From SIAJ01 sp036266155 (GTDB lineage: Bacteria > Planctomycetota > Planctomycetia > Gemmatales > Gemmataceae), in the NCBI GenBank assembly GCA_036266155.1, contig DATANR010000214.1, positions 1-18,965 of the forward strand: a stretch of 18,965 bases of DNA. The letters run 5' to 3'. The notes under the pieces are model-generated. The model was not told the origin of the DNA, searched no databases, and saw only the letters and a program-made list of their open reading frames with translations. Position 1 is the stretch's first letter. Each line of letters begins with the position of its first letter. Positions 7,577-15,806 of the stretch are shown here, one piece after another. A program made the position numbers and the translations under genes.

Positions 7577-10027
7577 CTATTTCTTGACGGGAACTTGCTT
7601 TACGGGAATGAAGACGCGAATGTAAGTTTCTTGCTTGAGCGTCCCCTGAATGGACGGGCGCGCGCCGCCGTTCGTAGGCAGATCGCCAAGCCAAAGCCGA
7701 CTGGGTGACGCCGGGTCGCGCGCCATGTCCTCGGCCTGCGCTCCCTCCTTGGTCGCGATGCGCAGGACGAGGATCGCCTGTTCCGATCGATCGTCCGCGA
7801 TGCGCCAGGACTGGTCCATGCGCCGCAGCGACACGTTCGGCAACTGCGTGTTCCCATCGTTGATGGCATCGGAAAAGAGGACAGGCCAGAGCGGCCACTT
7901 CGGGTTCGCCGGTGTGCCAGAATCACTCGAGTAGCCGTAGCTTGTCTGCTTCGGCGCGATGTTGACCGGCCCACGGTTGGCACTGGAAATCCAATTCTTG
8001 ACTAAATCGCTGTTTTGTTCCACAGAGAGGTTGATTGACTTAGAAACGTCGGTCGGCAACGCCGTGCCCAAGTCCTGGTAGCGACCCCGCCAGAAGATTG
8101 CCGCATCGGTGAACGATTCCACGGGCAAATGATTGGTGACGCTTCCCATCAACAAATTAGGGTTCGCCTTGCTCACCGAAAGCTCGGCACTCACAGGCGG
8201 TTTCGCGGGATCAATGGGACCAGTCCACTCGGCGCCGAAAGCTTTGGTGGTCCAGACCTGGATTGGCACGCCCTCGATCCCGCTCGCGTACAGGTCGCGG
8301 TTCGGGTCCTGCGGATCGGTGGTCGACTGATACTTATAGCGCTTGGAAAAGAAGCCGCCAGCTCCGCCGCCGCCATATCGATAGCGCTCAACGGTGTTCT
8401 GCCAACTTAGAACGGTGTCGTGAGCGGCACGCGACGAGTCGCCCGATGTCCACGTTGGGCCGCCCGGCTCCAGGCCGATCGTGTAATCTTGAATCCGCGG
8501 ACTGAACAACGTGAACCACGTGTTGCCATAAACGCGATTGCCGGCCAGATCGATATCCACCACGTCGACCTTGTTGGTCTTCAAGTCGCGACCCTTGAGC
8601 GCATAGGCTGCGAAGTACGCTCCCGCGCTGACCGTGACGACGATGACCGGGAAGGTCACCCAGGTCCATTCCAGCCGCTTGACGACCTTCTTCAGGAAGA
8701 GGTAATCGACAGGCCCTATCAGCACGATGTAGATGAGAATGAACAGGGCCACCCAGCCAAACGACACGACCGGCACGCCTTCGAAGAAATCGAGGCTGCC
8801 CTGAAGGGCACGCGTGTAATCATCGTCGGACCGACCGTATTTGTTGGTGTCGGGCCTGTTGTCGGGGTTGGGCAACTTGTAGCCGGACTGAACGACGAGG
8901 TTATCCCAAAAGTCCTTGCGCCGGCCCCAGTCGCTGAACGGCCCACGGTCCAGATCAAAGCTGACGACCGTTACACGGCCGAGTCCATACGCGCCTTGGA
9001 CAACCACGGGAGTTCGACCGGCATTGTCCTCGGAAACGAGAGTCTTGACGGGTCGGTCGTCACGTGCCTGCATCGCGACAACCGAAAACGGGCTCTTGCC
9101 ATCGGGGAAGGTGATCGTGTCCGTCACCGCACTATTGGTTTTGCTAATCAGCCAGCGGAACGGCTGCCCGGAAACCGTGCGCTTGCTGCCCGGAGCAATC
9201 GTCGCGGGCAGCATGTCACGAAGTTCTTTGAGCGGCTCAAGCACTTGCGGATTCGTGCCCACGCTCAAGATCGCCCGGCCGCCGCGGCGAACCCATTCCG
9301 CAAGGGCCTTGCGCTTGCGTTCATTCCGCGGCTCACCAAGTACTTCCCAGAAGGCCGCGTCGCCGCCGGTGCCGATGACGACGAGATCGGCCGCCCCATA
9401 GCCAATCCACTGGTCCGGCATCACGCCGACGTCGATCAGTTGTGCCGTCTGCACCCAGCCGCCGCGCAGTTCGCGGCTGATCGGCTGATTGTTGGGGTTC
9501 TCATCGTTCGGGTCCGCGCGTCCGGAAGGCAGTCGAAGACCACCGAGATTCGTACCGATGCCCAGGATGACGAAGCCGGGGCTTTCCAGGGCGTCAAAGC
9601 TGCGTTCGCCAGAGTCGCCAAACTCTTTGCCGGACTTGGCGCCTTTGACCTTGACCCTGACTAACGCGTAGGTGCTGCCTGGCTTCAGGTAAGGAATGCG
9701 CCCCAACTCGTTGCCGAGTAAGCGATCGCCCTTCTCCATCGCGCCGATTTCGACCGAACCTTCGGTGATAACATCGTCAGCATCCTTGGTTTCGACGACG
9801 AGCAGAAGTCTCTCCTCCGTGTCGCGCGTACATTCCAAATCGATGTAGACCGGCGCCCATTGACCCGCCTTGAAGACGCCTTTGCGCGAACTGTCGCTGC
9901 CAAATGGGCCGCTTGGAAATCCAAGTCGGACGCCGGTGATCTTGACGCGCTCGCGCCCCTGCGCGTTGGCCAAGGACGGCGTCAGGAAGACGAGCGACAG
10001 GCCGGCCAAGAGGAGACCGCGGAGCAT
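7577..10027 (-). CDS. Large membrane-anchored protein with signal peptide, ABC-linked
   Basis: The 816-residue product starts with a signal peptide (about 1-23, ending SLANAQG). The frame is open to 10105, but ATG 10027 is chosen because the leader begins there and the extra 26 residues are proline- and arginine-rich and overlap the MazG gene. Residues about 25-420 are non-membrane and include a stretch (VVIGTGGDAAFWEVL, then LAEWVRRGGRAILSVG) that resembles the class I glutamine-amidotransferase-like fold found in ABC-linked Gld-type auxiliary proteins; no catalytic Cys is apparent. Two TM segments lie at about 422-442 and 453-475, with a GPVDYLFLKK turn between them. The remaining 340 residues are again soluble and rich in aromatic and Gly residues. 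It precedes the ABC ATPase gene by 10 nt. I infer an accessory or substrate-recognition subunit of that transporter; the function is not established. Confidence 0.8.
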   Translation of the reverse strand: MLRGLLLAGLSLVFLTPSLANAQGRERVKITGVRLGFPSGPFGSDSSRKGVFKAGQWAPVYIDLECTRDTEERLLLVVETKDADDVITEGSVEIGAMEKGDRLLGNELGRIPYLKPGSTYALVRVKVKGAKSGKEFGDSGERSFDALESPGFVILGIGTNLGGLRLPSGRADPNDENPNNQPISRELRGGWVQTAQLIDVGVMPDQWIGYGAADLVVIGTGGDAAFWEVLGEPRNERKRKALAEWVRRGGRAILSVGTNPQVLEPLKELRDMLPATIAPGSKRTVSGQPFRWLISKTNSAVTDTITFPDGKSPFSVVAMQARDDRPVKTLVSEDNAGRTPVVVQGAYGLGRVTVVSFDLDRGPFSDWGRRKDFWDNLVVQSGYKLPNPDNRPDTNKYGRSDDDYTRALQGSLDFFEGVPVVSFGWVALFILIYIVLIGPVDYLFLKKVVKRLEWTWVTFPVIVVTVSAGAYFAAYALKGRDLKTNKVDVVDIDLAGNRVYGNTWFTLFSPRIQDYTIGLEPGGPTWTSGDSSRAAHDTVLSWQNTVERYRYGGGGAGGFFSKRYKYQSTTDPQDPNRDLYASGIEGVPIQVWTTKAFGAEWTGPIDPAKPPVSAELSVSKANPNLLMGSVTNHLPVESFTDAAIFWRGRYQDLGTALPTDVSKSINLSVEQNSDLVKNWISSANRGPVNIAPKQTSYGYSSDSGTPANPKWPLWPVLFSDAINDGNTQLPNVSLRRMDQSWRIADDRSEQAILVLRIATKEGAQAEDMARDPASPSRLWLGDLPTNGGARPSIQGTLKQETYIRVFIPVKQVPVKK

Positions 10028-10040
10028 GTTTTCTCGGGGG

Positions 10041-10343
10041 TCAGGGCTTCTCGGCCGCGGCACATGCACACGGCATCCGTCGGCACTCGGGGCAGCCGGC
10101 CCCATATTTATCGCGAACCGCCTTATCCAGGTCTACGCCCGCGATGTTGGCCAGGGTCGCGAGCCACGCCAGCACATCAGCAAACTCGGCGGCCGTGTGT
10201 TCCTTGGGGCGATTGCCGCGCAGCGCTTCCGATAGTTCGCCAACTTCCTCAATGAACCACATGAACGTGCCGGCTGTACCCCGACGACCGTCCTTCGCCC
10301 CGAACGTATCCCGGATCAGCGTCTGCAGTTCGGACAGCGTCAT
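10041..10343 (-). CDS. Small MazG-like nucleotide pyrophosphohydrolase with Cys tail
   Basis: The 100-residue all-helical protein carries the metal-binding pattern of MazG/dUTPase-like pyrophosphohydrolases: E33xxE36 (within IEEVGELSEAL) and E53xxD56 (within AAEFADVLAWL). Such enzymes hydrolyse nucleoside triphosphates to monophosphates plus pyrophosphate, often cleaning up non-canonical nucleotides. The C-terminus has four cysteines, C84, C87, C92 and C94 (CPEC...PCAC), which could bind zinc or an iron-sulfur cluster. The ATG at 10343 is preferred over an in-frame TTG at 10370, although neither has a strong ribosome site. The gene ends 13 nt before the signal-peptide protein and begins 99 nt after the TPR gene, so it is probably first in the operon that runs to galE. 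Substrate unknown. Confidence 0.85.
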   Translation of the reverse strand: MTLSELQTLIRDTFGAKDGRRGTAGTFMWFIEEVGELSEALRGNRPKEHTAAEFADVLAWLATLANIAGVDLDKAVRDKYGAGCPECRRMPCACAAAEKP

Positions 10344-10442
10344 GGACCACGGCTCGGCACGAAGGTCCAAGCGATTCTAGCATTTCGTTCGGGCCGTGCC
10401 AGAATTGGACGATGAAGGTCGGTAGTTAATTGTGGCGGCGCG

Positions 10443-13163
10443 TTATTCCTTGGTTTCGCCGGCCTTGGCTTCGCCAAATCGTTTCTTCAACTCCTCAACT
10501 TCCTTGATCTTCTTCTGCCCCTCCAGGGCCTCGATCAGCGCCAGTTGAGCCTCGGCGTCGGTCACGTCGATTCGTGTCGCGTCGCGGGCCACATCCTCCG
10601 CCTCGACAAACTTTTTCACTTCGCAAAGCAGCTTTGACAGCTTCACCCGGCTCTTGAGATCGTCGGGGTCGTTGCCGACTTGCTCCTTCAAGACGTCGAG
10701 CAGTTTTTCCGCGTCCTCGACCTTGGTGTAAATCTCAATCAGCAGCGCCAGCCATTCGCCATCGATCGGCGCGAGTTTACGGCCGCGTTCCAGCAGTTCC
10801 GCTGCCTTGGTCCAGTCCTTGGCTTCCATGGCCATGCGCCCAAGTCCGGCCAGCAACCGCGGATCGTTGGGGTTCGCTTTCGCCGCCGACTCGATGGCCT
10901 CCTTCGCGCCATCCTCGTCGCCGGCTTGCGTCAATAAGCGTGCCTTAACGATCGAAGCGAGCGGATGGCCGGGCTTTTGCTTCAACACTTGCTCGGCCAG
11001 CTTGCGGGCGTCGGCCGCCCGCTTTCGCCGCGAATATTGATCCGCTAGCTTGGCGGCGATGTCGAGATCGTCCGGGTTGTCCTCGTGCGCTTTTTCCAAC
11101 TCCGCGAGCGTCATCGGCTTTTCGCCGGGCCCCTTCTTCTCGATCGATGGAATCGCCTTGACGATCTGCGTCACATAAGCCATGTAGCCTTTCTCGAACG
11201 CGTCCTTGTCGACCTTGCATACCTTCTGAATCGCGGCCGCCGTGTCGAGCCCATCGCGATAGGCGTTCAACATCGGGCCGACGGCGACGATCCCATAAGT
11301 CTTGATGAGGTACTCGACGTACAAGTTGCTCTGGCAATATGCGAGCGCCCACTCTTCCTGGTTGCGTGGCCGCACGAACGCCAGCATGATGTTGTCAAGA
11401 TTGAGCAGATCATTCTGCTCAAACCGATCGCGGAGCACGGCACTCCACTGCGGCGGCCGATTGCCGCCCTCGTTGCGCACCGCGAGCCCTTCGGTCAGCC
11501 AGTGCGGGCAGAGGAAATCGGTCTGCGCCAGGTTGAAGATGTGCACCAACTCGTGCCGAATGACGCGGCCCCAGTTGAACGGTTTGGTGAGTCCTTTGCC
11601 CTTGGGCGACGCAATCGTCACGACTTTGCCGGTACAGGCGCCAATCGTGTGCAGGTCGGGCAGGCCCACGGTTCGGCCGCTGAACATTTCGTGGTTGTTG
11701 AACAACTCCACCAGCGTGCGGCCTGCAGGCTCGTAGCCGAAGTCCTGAGCAAGTTGTGCGTGCACGACTTCCAGATATTCGGCCAGAAACTCGGCCAGCA
11801 GTTTGTCCTGCTTGGGATCAAAGCGCAGATCGTAATGGCGCGTCTTGATGGTCTCGTACTTTTCGAGATGGCGCAAGACTTTGAGCGAGTTCGAAACGCG
11901 CACGTTGAACGTGTCGCCCTTGAACGCCGCTTCGAGCAGGTCTTTGGCTTCATTTTCCTTGCCGAGTCGCAGATACAGCATGCCGAGGCCGGCTTTCGAT
12001 GAGGCGAGTTGGTCGCGTGCCTCGATCGATTTCTTGAAATAGACCTCCGCGTCGCCGTAGATTTTGCGGTCTTCGAGGGACGAACCCAGGTCGTGGTAGA
12101 ACAGGCCCGGCTTCGGATTGAATTTCTCGACCGCGGCGATGATCGACTTCACTTCCTCCGGCTTGTTCAACACACGGGCACACGCAGCGAGTCGGGCCAA
12201 CGTGGCTTCGTCGCGCGGCGACACTTCCTTGGCTTTTTCCAGAAGCGTGCGCGCGGCGTTCACGTCGCCAGCCAGCAGTTGTCCGTCCGCTTTCAGACGC
12301 AAGGCGCTCACAAGCTTCGGGTTGATCTTCAAGGCCGCGTCCGCGTGCGTGTCCGCTTCCTTGGTTTCGAACTGCTGAAGCGCGACCAACCCCTTGCCCA
12401 CGTGGGCCTCGGCCGCATTGGGATTGATTTTGAGCGCGTTGTCGAAAGCCTGGATCGCCTCGGGCCGGTTGTACTTCTCCAGAAGCAACATGCCGATGTG
12501 CCATTCGGCACGCCAGTCGTCCGGGTCAAACTTCAGCACGTCCGGGTAAATGTCGTTGATCAGGAAACGGAACTGATCGGCCAGGCTGTGGGCGCGGGCA
12601 TTCTCGGCTCCCGCCAGCCCAACGAGCAGCAACTCCTCTGGATCGGTGATCGGCTTGTCGGCATTGTCGCGCTGGGTATACGTGCGCACGAACCAGCGCA
12701 TTTCGGCGTCGGCCTTCTTCACGTCTCCGGTGTCGCGGATGTGCCGGGCTCGGACCCAGCGGGCGAGGAAGTGATCGCTCTTGAGCTTGATTGCGGCGTC
12801 GGCATCCTTGGCGGCGTCATCCCACCGGCCCATGCCGAACAGCATGTCCGCATGGGCGGCCAGCAGGTCGGCGTTCTTCGCGTCCTTCGCCAGCGCATCT
12901 TCAATCGCCGTCAGCGCCTTGGCGTCGTCGCCGGTGCTTTGCAACGTTCGGGCGATGCCGATGGCCGCGGCCGCACGCGACTTCTCGTCGTCGAGGAGTT
13001 TCTCGTACTGGGCCCGCGCCTCCTCGTAGTTGCCGCGCAACCAGCGTTGATGGGCCTCGGCGAGCGGGCCCTCTGGCTTCTTGGCTTTCGGCATCTTCGG
13101 TTCGTCGTCGGCAAGAGCGAGACAAGGCAGGGCAAGGCAGAAGAACGCAAGGAGGCGGAGCAT
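10443..13163 (-). CDS. Secreted TPR protein with internal gluzincin (peptidase MA-like) domain
   Basis: The 906-residue protein begins with a signal peptide (about 1-18, MLRLLAFFCLALPCLALA). Residues about 30-430 are tandem tetratricopeptide repeats. A metallopeptidase-like domain follows (about 435-650) with the zinc motif HELVH at 537-541 and a downstream Glu558 in WLTEGLAV, the third ligand typical of the peptidase MA (PF13485-like) group. A second TPR block runs from about 675 to 895, ending in a Lys/Glu-rich tail. The layout suggests a periplasmic or surface peptidase whose TPR arms bind partners or substrate. The start at 13163 is supported by GAGG 5 nt upstream. It is 99 nt from the MazG gene, so it may be the distal start of the same transcription unit. 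All zinc ligands are present, so it is likely active; the target is unknown. Confidence 0.88.
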   Translation of the reverse strand: MLRLLAFFCLALPCLALADDEPKMPKAKKPEGPLAEAHQRWLRGNYEEARAQYEKLLDDEKSRAAAAIGIARTLQSTGDDAKALTAIEDALAKDAKNADLLAAHADMLFGMGRWDDAAKDADAAIKLKSDHFLARWVRARHIRDTGDVKKADAEMRWFVRTYTQRDNADKPITDPEELLLVGLAGAENARAHSLADQFRFLINDIYPDVLKFDPDDWRAEWHIGMLLLEKYNRPEAIQAFDNALKINPNAAEAHVGKGLVALQQFETKEADTHADAALKINPKLVSALRLKADGQLLAGDVNAARTLLEKAKEVSPRDEATLARLAACARVLNKPEEVKSIIAAVEKFNPKPGLFYHDLGSSLEDRKIYGDAEVYFKKSIEARDQLASSKAGLGMLYLRLGKENEAKDLLEAAFKGDTFNVRVSNSLKVLRHLEKYETIKTRHYDLRFDPKQDKLLAEFLAEYLEVVHAQLAQDFGYEPAGRTLVELFNNHEMFSGRTVGLPDLHTIGACTGKVVTIASPKGKGLTKPFNWGRVIRHELVHIFNLAQTDFLCPHWLTEGLAVRNEGGNRPPQWSAVLRDRFEQNDLLNLDNIMLAFVRPRNQEEWALAYCQSNLYVEYLIKTYGIVAVGPMLNAYRDGLDTAAAIQKVCKVDKDAFEKGYMAYVTQIVKAIPSIEKKGPGEKPMTLAELEKAHEDNPDDLDIAAKLADQYSRRKRAADARKLAEQVLKQKPGHPLASIVKARLLTQAGDEDGAKEAIESAAKANPNDPRLLAGLGRMAMEAKDWTKAAELLERGRKLAPIDGEWLALLIEIYTKVEDAEKLLDVLKEQVGNDPDDLKSRVKLSKLLCEVKKFVEAEDVARDATRIDVTDAEAQLALIEALEGQKKIKEVEELKKRFGEAKAGETKE

Positions 13164-13280
13164 GTTGGCCTCGGGAGCGGCGATCGAATAACGTCATGAT
13201 ACTTTACAGGTCGCGGCGACGCCCGCATGACGAAGTTTGGCGAACAAATGGCCGTCGACCGTTGGCGATCTTCCTTTTTG

Positions 13281-13299
13281 AAAAAGCGCGTTTTCCGCG
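13281..13299 (-). terminator. Possible Rho-independent terminator of the hydrolase gene
   Basis: On the minus strand a short stem CGCG-GAAAA-CGCG (13299-13287) is followed by C and TTTTT (13285-13281), about 90 nt past the hydrolase stop codon. The stem is only 4-5 bp, so this is tentative. The rest of the 13164-13390 gap shows only the leader of the TPR gene. Confidence 0.35.
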
Positions 13300-13390
13300 G
13301 GAATTTGGGTAAGGTCGCCAAGATCGCCACCGTTTGCCACACCCCCCTGCCCTGCGAAGCGATTCGGTGCAATGAAATGAAACCCATTTT

Positions 13391-15406
13391 CTAAAGTTCG
13401 ATCTTGGCCCAATCCGGCTCGGCGGTGACGGTCAGCCAGTCGGCCGCCTTGTGCGCTTTGTAAACGCTCGCGGTGAACTTGAAGGCTTCGTCGAGTTCCT
13501 TCTGTGCCAGCTTCTTCCCCTGCGGCGACACCCCGCCGGCGATGACCAGCTGCCGCGGTGCCACCATGCCGGCAAGATGCGGAATGTCACCGACCTTGAG
13601 CATGCCGGGGGCGAGAATGCCCATCGGCGTGCCGGAGGCGTAAGGGTGGTCGGTGACGTAAGTGGCCATCATGTCCTCAACGACAACGCTCAGATGCTCG
13701 TCGGATGAGTATGCGGCCGCGAGGATTGCGACTGGCGCTGTGAAACCAGTTCCAAATACGACAAGCGGCTTCTCCTTACCGACGCGTTCGCGCAAAACTC
13801 TCAACGCTGAAAGTGCTTCGACTACCCACTGGCCCAATAGCGGGCGGCCGATCCAAATGCCGTGTTCAGCAGGCGTGTGGTCGGGAGCGCCGGCGATCGC
13901 GCCCGACTTCGGCTGTTGCGGACCGGTCGCGCGAAGGTTGACGCTTAACGAGTACTCGGACTTGCCGAGTTTCTCGCGAACCTTGTTTTCATTTGTCGGT
14001 TGAATTGCTCCCTGGGGATGAAGCACCAGCGCCCCCGACCGAAAGTCTTCCTTCAAGGACGGATGCGTGACGATGCACGACAACTCAAACCCGTCGTCGA
14101 TCTCGATCTTGACCGTCCCACTAGTCAGGACGGCATCGCCGTTAAGTGCGCCAAATACGATCTTCGGTTCCTTCGCGATCGCGATAGACCCAAGCACCGT
14201 CTTTAATTGGGCCCGCATCCCAATCGCCGTCGCCTCCCACATCTCCTTGTGATCCGGCACCAGCTTATCGACGTTCGCAACTAGTTCCCGGCCGACTTTG
14301 CCCGCGTACAGCGGCGGCGTCAGAAACCCCTTCGGCCGGTCGGTCGGATCGGGATAGCAGGCCAGGTCTTCGGGCTTATCGAGCCTGTGTTCCGGCTCCG
14401 CGATCGGATCGCCCTTGCCTTCACCCTTCAGGTGCAGCGTCATCCAGCCGTACATGGTCTCGCGCATCGGGCGGTTGTAGTCGTGGCCGGAGTCGAACAC
14501 GATGTGGCGGACTTTGTCTTCGTGGCCGAGCACTTTGAAGATATCTTTCGCACGAGCCAGGCTCTTTTCGGCCTCCGGCGGGCTGAACTGGATGCCATCG
14601 CGGGCCGCGTTCATCACGAGCAGTGCTCGCGGGGCGACGAGGCCAAGCACATCGCCTTCCTCGGTGAAAGTCAGAGCGTTCGGCAGCACTTCGCAAACAC
14701 AGCATGCGGCCCGCAGGTAGGCCTGATAATTGCCCACCGAGCAAACGGGCACGACGGCGGCGATGCGCTCGTCGAGAGCGCCGGCGTTCATGCTCTGGTT
14801 GCCGCCGCCGCTCGCCCCCGTGATGCCGAACTTGCCGTTCACTTCCTTCCGCGTCAGCAAATAATCGATGGCCCGGCGATTGTCGTAGACCTGCATCCCG
14901 AGCAGCGAGTGCCCCGTCGGCCACAACGTCGAGCCGTACAGGGCGCCGTGATAAGTTCCGCGTGCCGGCTTCGTGAAGCGCTCGCCGGCCCCGAAGGCAT
15001 CGACGGCCAGCACAAAGAAGCCCAGCTTGACTAGGCCAAGGCAACGAGCTTGGACGACCGGATCGCGGCGAGCGCCGGCCCAGTGGCCGTGGACCACGAG
15101 AATTGCCGGCACTTTCTCGCCATCTTTCAACTTCGGCACATACGCCGAGGCGGTGACCCAAACGTCGGGCCGCGACTGGAATACGAGCTTTTCGATCCGG
15201 TAACCATCGCGTTCGAGCGTGCCCAAATTGCGTGTTTCGAGGTCGCACGGCTTATCCGGCACTGGTCCAATGTTGGCGAGAATGCGCGTGCGGAGCTTCT
15301 TGCGCCGCTCGTCCCACTCAGCTGGTGTTTTGGGCGGCGCATCGCTCGCGCGGAGCTTTTGTGCGAGCGAGCGCGTGTATGTCTCAAATGCCGTTTCTTC
15401 AGCCAT
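13391..15406 (-). CDS. Two-domain alpha/beta hydrolase, acetyl xylan esterase-like
   Basis: The 671-residue protein holds two alpha/beta-hydrolase-like halves. The N-terminal half (about 60-330) is complete: an oxyanion-hole HGHWAG at 106-111, nucleophile Ser199 in GASGGGNQ, and a likely acid Asp270 (AARDGIQF) with His308 (DSGHDYN). In the C-terminal half (about 400-671) the expected nucleophile elbow reads GTGFT at 552-556, so the Ser is replaced by Gly, and this half appears catalytically dead. Proteins of this shape in planctomycetes are usually annotated as acetyl xylan esterases or polysaccharide-related esterases; the substrate is not known. There is no signal peptide, which would place it in the cytoplasm. 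A strong AGGAGG lies 7 nt before the ATG. It stands alone, 227 nt upstream of the TPR gene and divergent from kdsA. Confidence 0.86.
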   Translation of the reverse strand: MAEETAFETYTRSLAQKLRASDAPPKTPAEWDERRKKLRTRILANIGPVPDKPCDLETRNLGTLERDGYRIEKLVFQSRPDVWVTASAYVPKLKDGEKVPAILVVHGHWAGARRDPVVQARCLGLVKLGFFVLAVDAFGAGERFTKPARGTYHGALYGSTLWPTGHSLLGMQVYDNRRAIDYLLTRKEVNGKFGITGASGGGNQSMNAGALDERIAAVVPVCSVGNYQAYLRAACCVCEVLPNALTFTEEGDVLGLVAPRALLVMNAARDGIQFSPPEAEKSLARAKDIFKVLGHEDKVRHIVFDSGHDYNRPMRETMYGWMTLHLKGEGKGDPIAEPEHRLDKPEDLACYPDPTDRPKGFLTPPLYAGKVGRELVANVDKLVPDHKEMWEATAIGMRAQLKTVLGSIAIAKEPKIVFGALNGDAVLTSGTVKIEIDDGFELSCIVTHPSLKEDFRSGALVLHPQGAIQPTNENKVREKLGKSEYSLSVNLRATGPQQPKSGAIAGAPDHTPAEHGIWIGRPLLGQWVVEALSALRVLRERVGKEKPLVVFGTGFTAPVAILAAAYSSDEHLSVVVEDMMATYVTDHPYASGTPMGILAPGMLKVGDIPHLAGMVAPRQLVIAGGVSPQGKKLAQKELDEAFKFTASVYKAHKAADWLTVTAEPDWAKIEL

Positions 15407-15427
15407 GATGAACCTCCTGAGGCTGCG

Positions 15428-15433
15428 ATCATA
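15428..15433 (-). promoter_or_regulatory. Possible -10 box of the hydrolase gene
   Basis: TATGAT on the minus strand (15433-15428) differs from TATAAT at one base and would start transcription about 15 nt before the ATG at 15406. No good -35 box is seen at the expected distance, so confidence is low. Confidence 0.25.
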
Positions 15434-15577
15434 AGGTCTCGGAGGAAGAACTTCGAGAAAAAAGAAATTTCATTCTTGCGACTTGATGCAAGAGACGGTA
15501 AACCATGCGTCGGAACGGAATCCCAAACGTGGCACGGAAGCCCGAACTGATAAGCGTCTCGCGATTACTTTTTCTAC

Positions 15578-15619
15578 ACTGGCGGCGACTGGGGGCTCGC
15601 AACCCCGGTCGTCGCCAGT
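15578..15619 (+). repeat. Strong 17-bp hairpin in the divergent intergenic region
   Basis: Bases 15578-15594 (ACTGGCGGCGACTGGGG) pair with 15603-15619 (CCCCGGTCGTCGCCAGT) around an 8-nt loop. The only two non-Watson-Crick positions are G-T and T-G, which in plus-strand RNA become G-U wobbles, so the stem is continuous on that strand only. TTTT follows a few bases later (15624-15627). It lies in the 400-nt gap 15407-15806 with no gene ending upstream on the plus strand, so a simple terminator role is unclear. Outside the two hairpins and candidate promoters, I see nothing else in that gap. Confidence 0.65.
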
Positions 15620-15639
15620 CGCGTTTTGGGGAAAAGAAC

Positions 15640-15727
15640 TGTCACGCAAAGGCGCAGAGACGCAAAGAAGCAGAGAAAGGATGACTGATTTCTTTCTTCC
15701 TTTGCGTCTTTGCGCCTTTGCGTGACA
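15640..15727. repeat. Long palindromic repeat of the CGCAAAG type
   Basis: The 28-nt left arm (15640-15667, starting TGTCACGCAAAGGCGCA) is complementary to the right arm (15700-15727) with one mismatch, around a 32-nt loop. Each arm contains iterated CGCAAAG units, and an AAGAA/TTCTT pair extends the symmetry outward. Palindromes of this kind are scattered through many bacterial genomes, and when translated they give spurious peptides with repeated KAQRR- or LCAFA-like strings. It is probably a dispersed non-coding repeat. Confidence 0.8.
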
Positions 15728-15751
15728 CTTCTTCCGGCCCGCTGGGATACA
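15722..15751 (+). promoter_or_regulatory. Tentative promoter upstream of kdsA
   Basis: GTGACA (15722-15727, five of six bases of the -35 consensus) is followed after 18 nt by GATACA (15746-15751), which keeps the central ATA of a -10 box. The -35 box would be the last six bases of the right arm of the CGCAAAG palindrome. Consensus match only. Confidence 0.25.
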
Positions 15752-15806
15752 ACAGGCGCGTCGAACTTCGCTCGCGGAACTTTCGTAGAAGCCAGGAGGG
15801 CCGGAC

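Noticed and set aside
13309..13392. Possible third copy of the 1.5/4.5-kb repeat (GGTCGCCAAGATCGCCACC and AATGAAACCCATTTTCT)
   Set aside because: The spacing and tail do not match copies A and B, the hairpin is not formed, and the matches are short enough to be chance.
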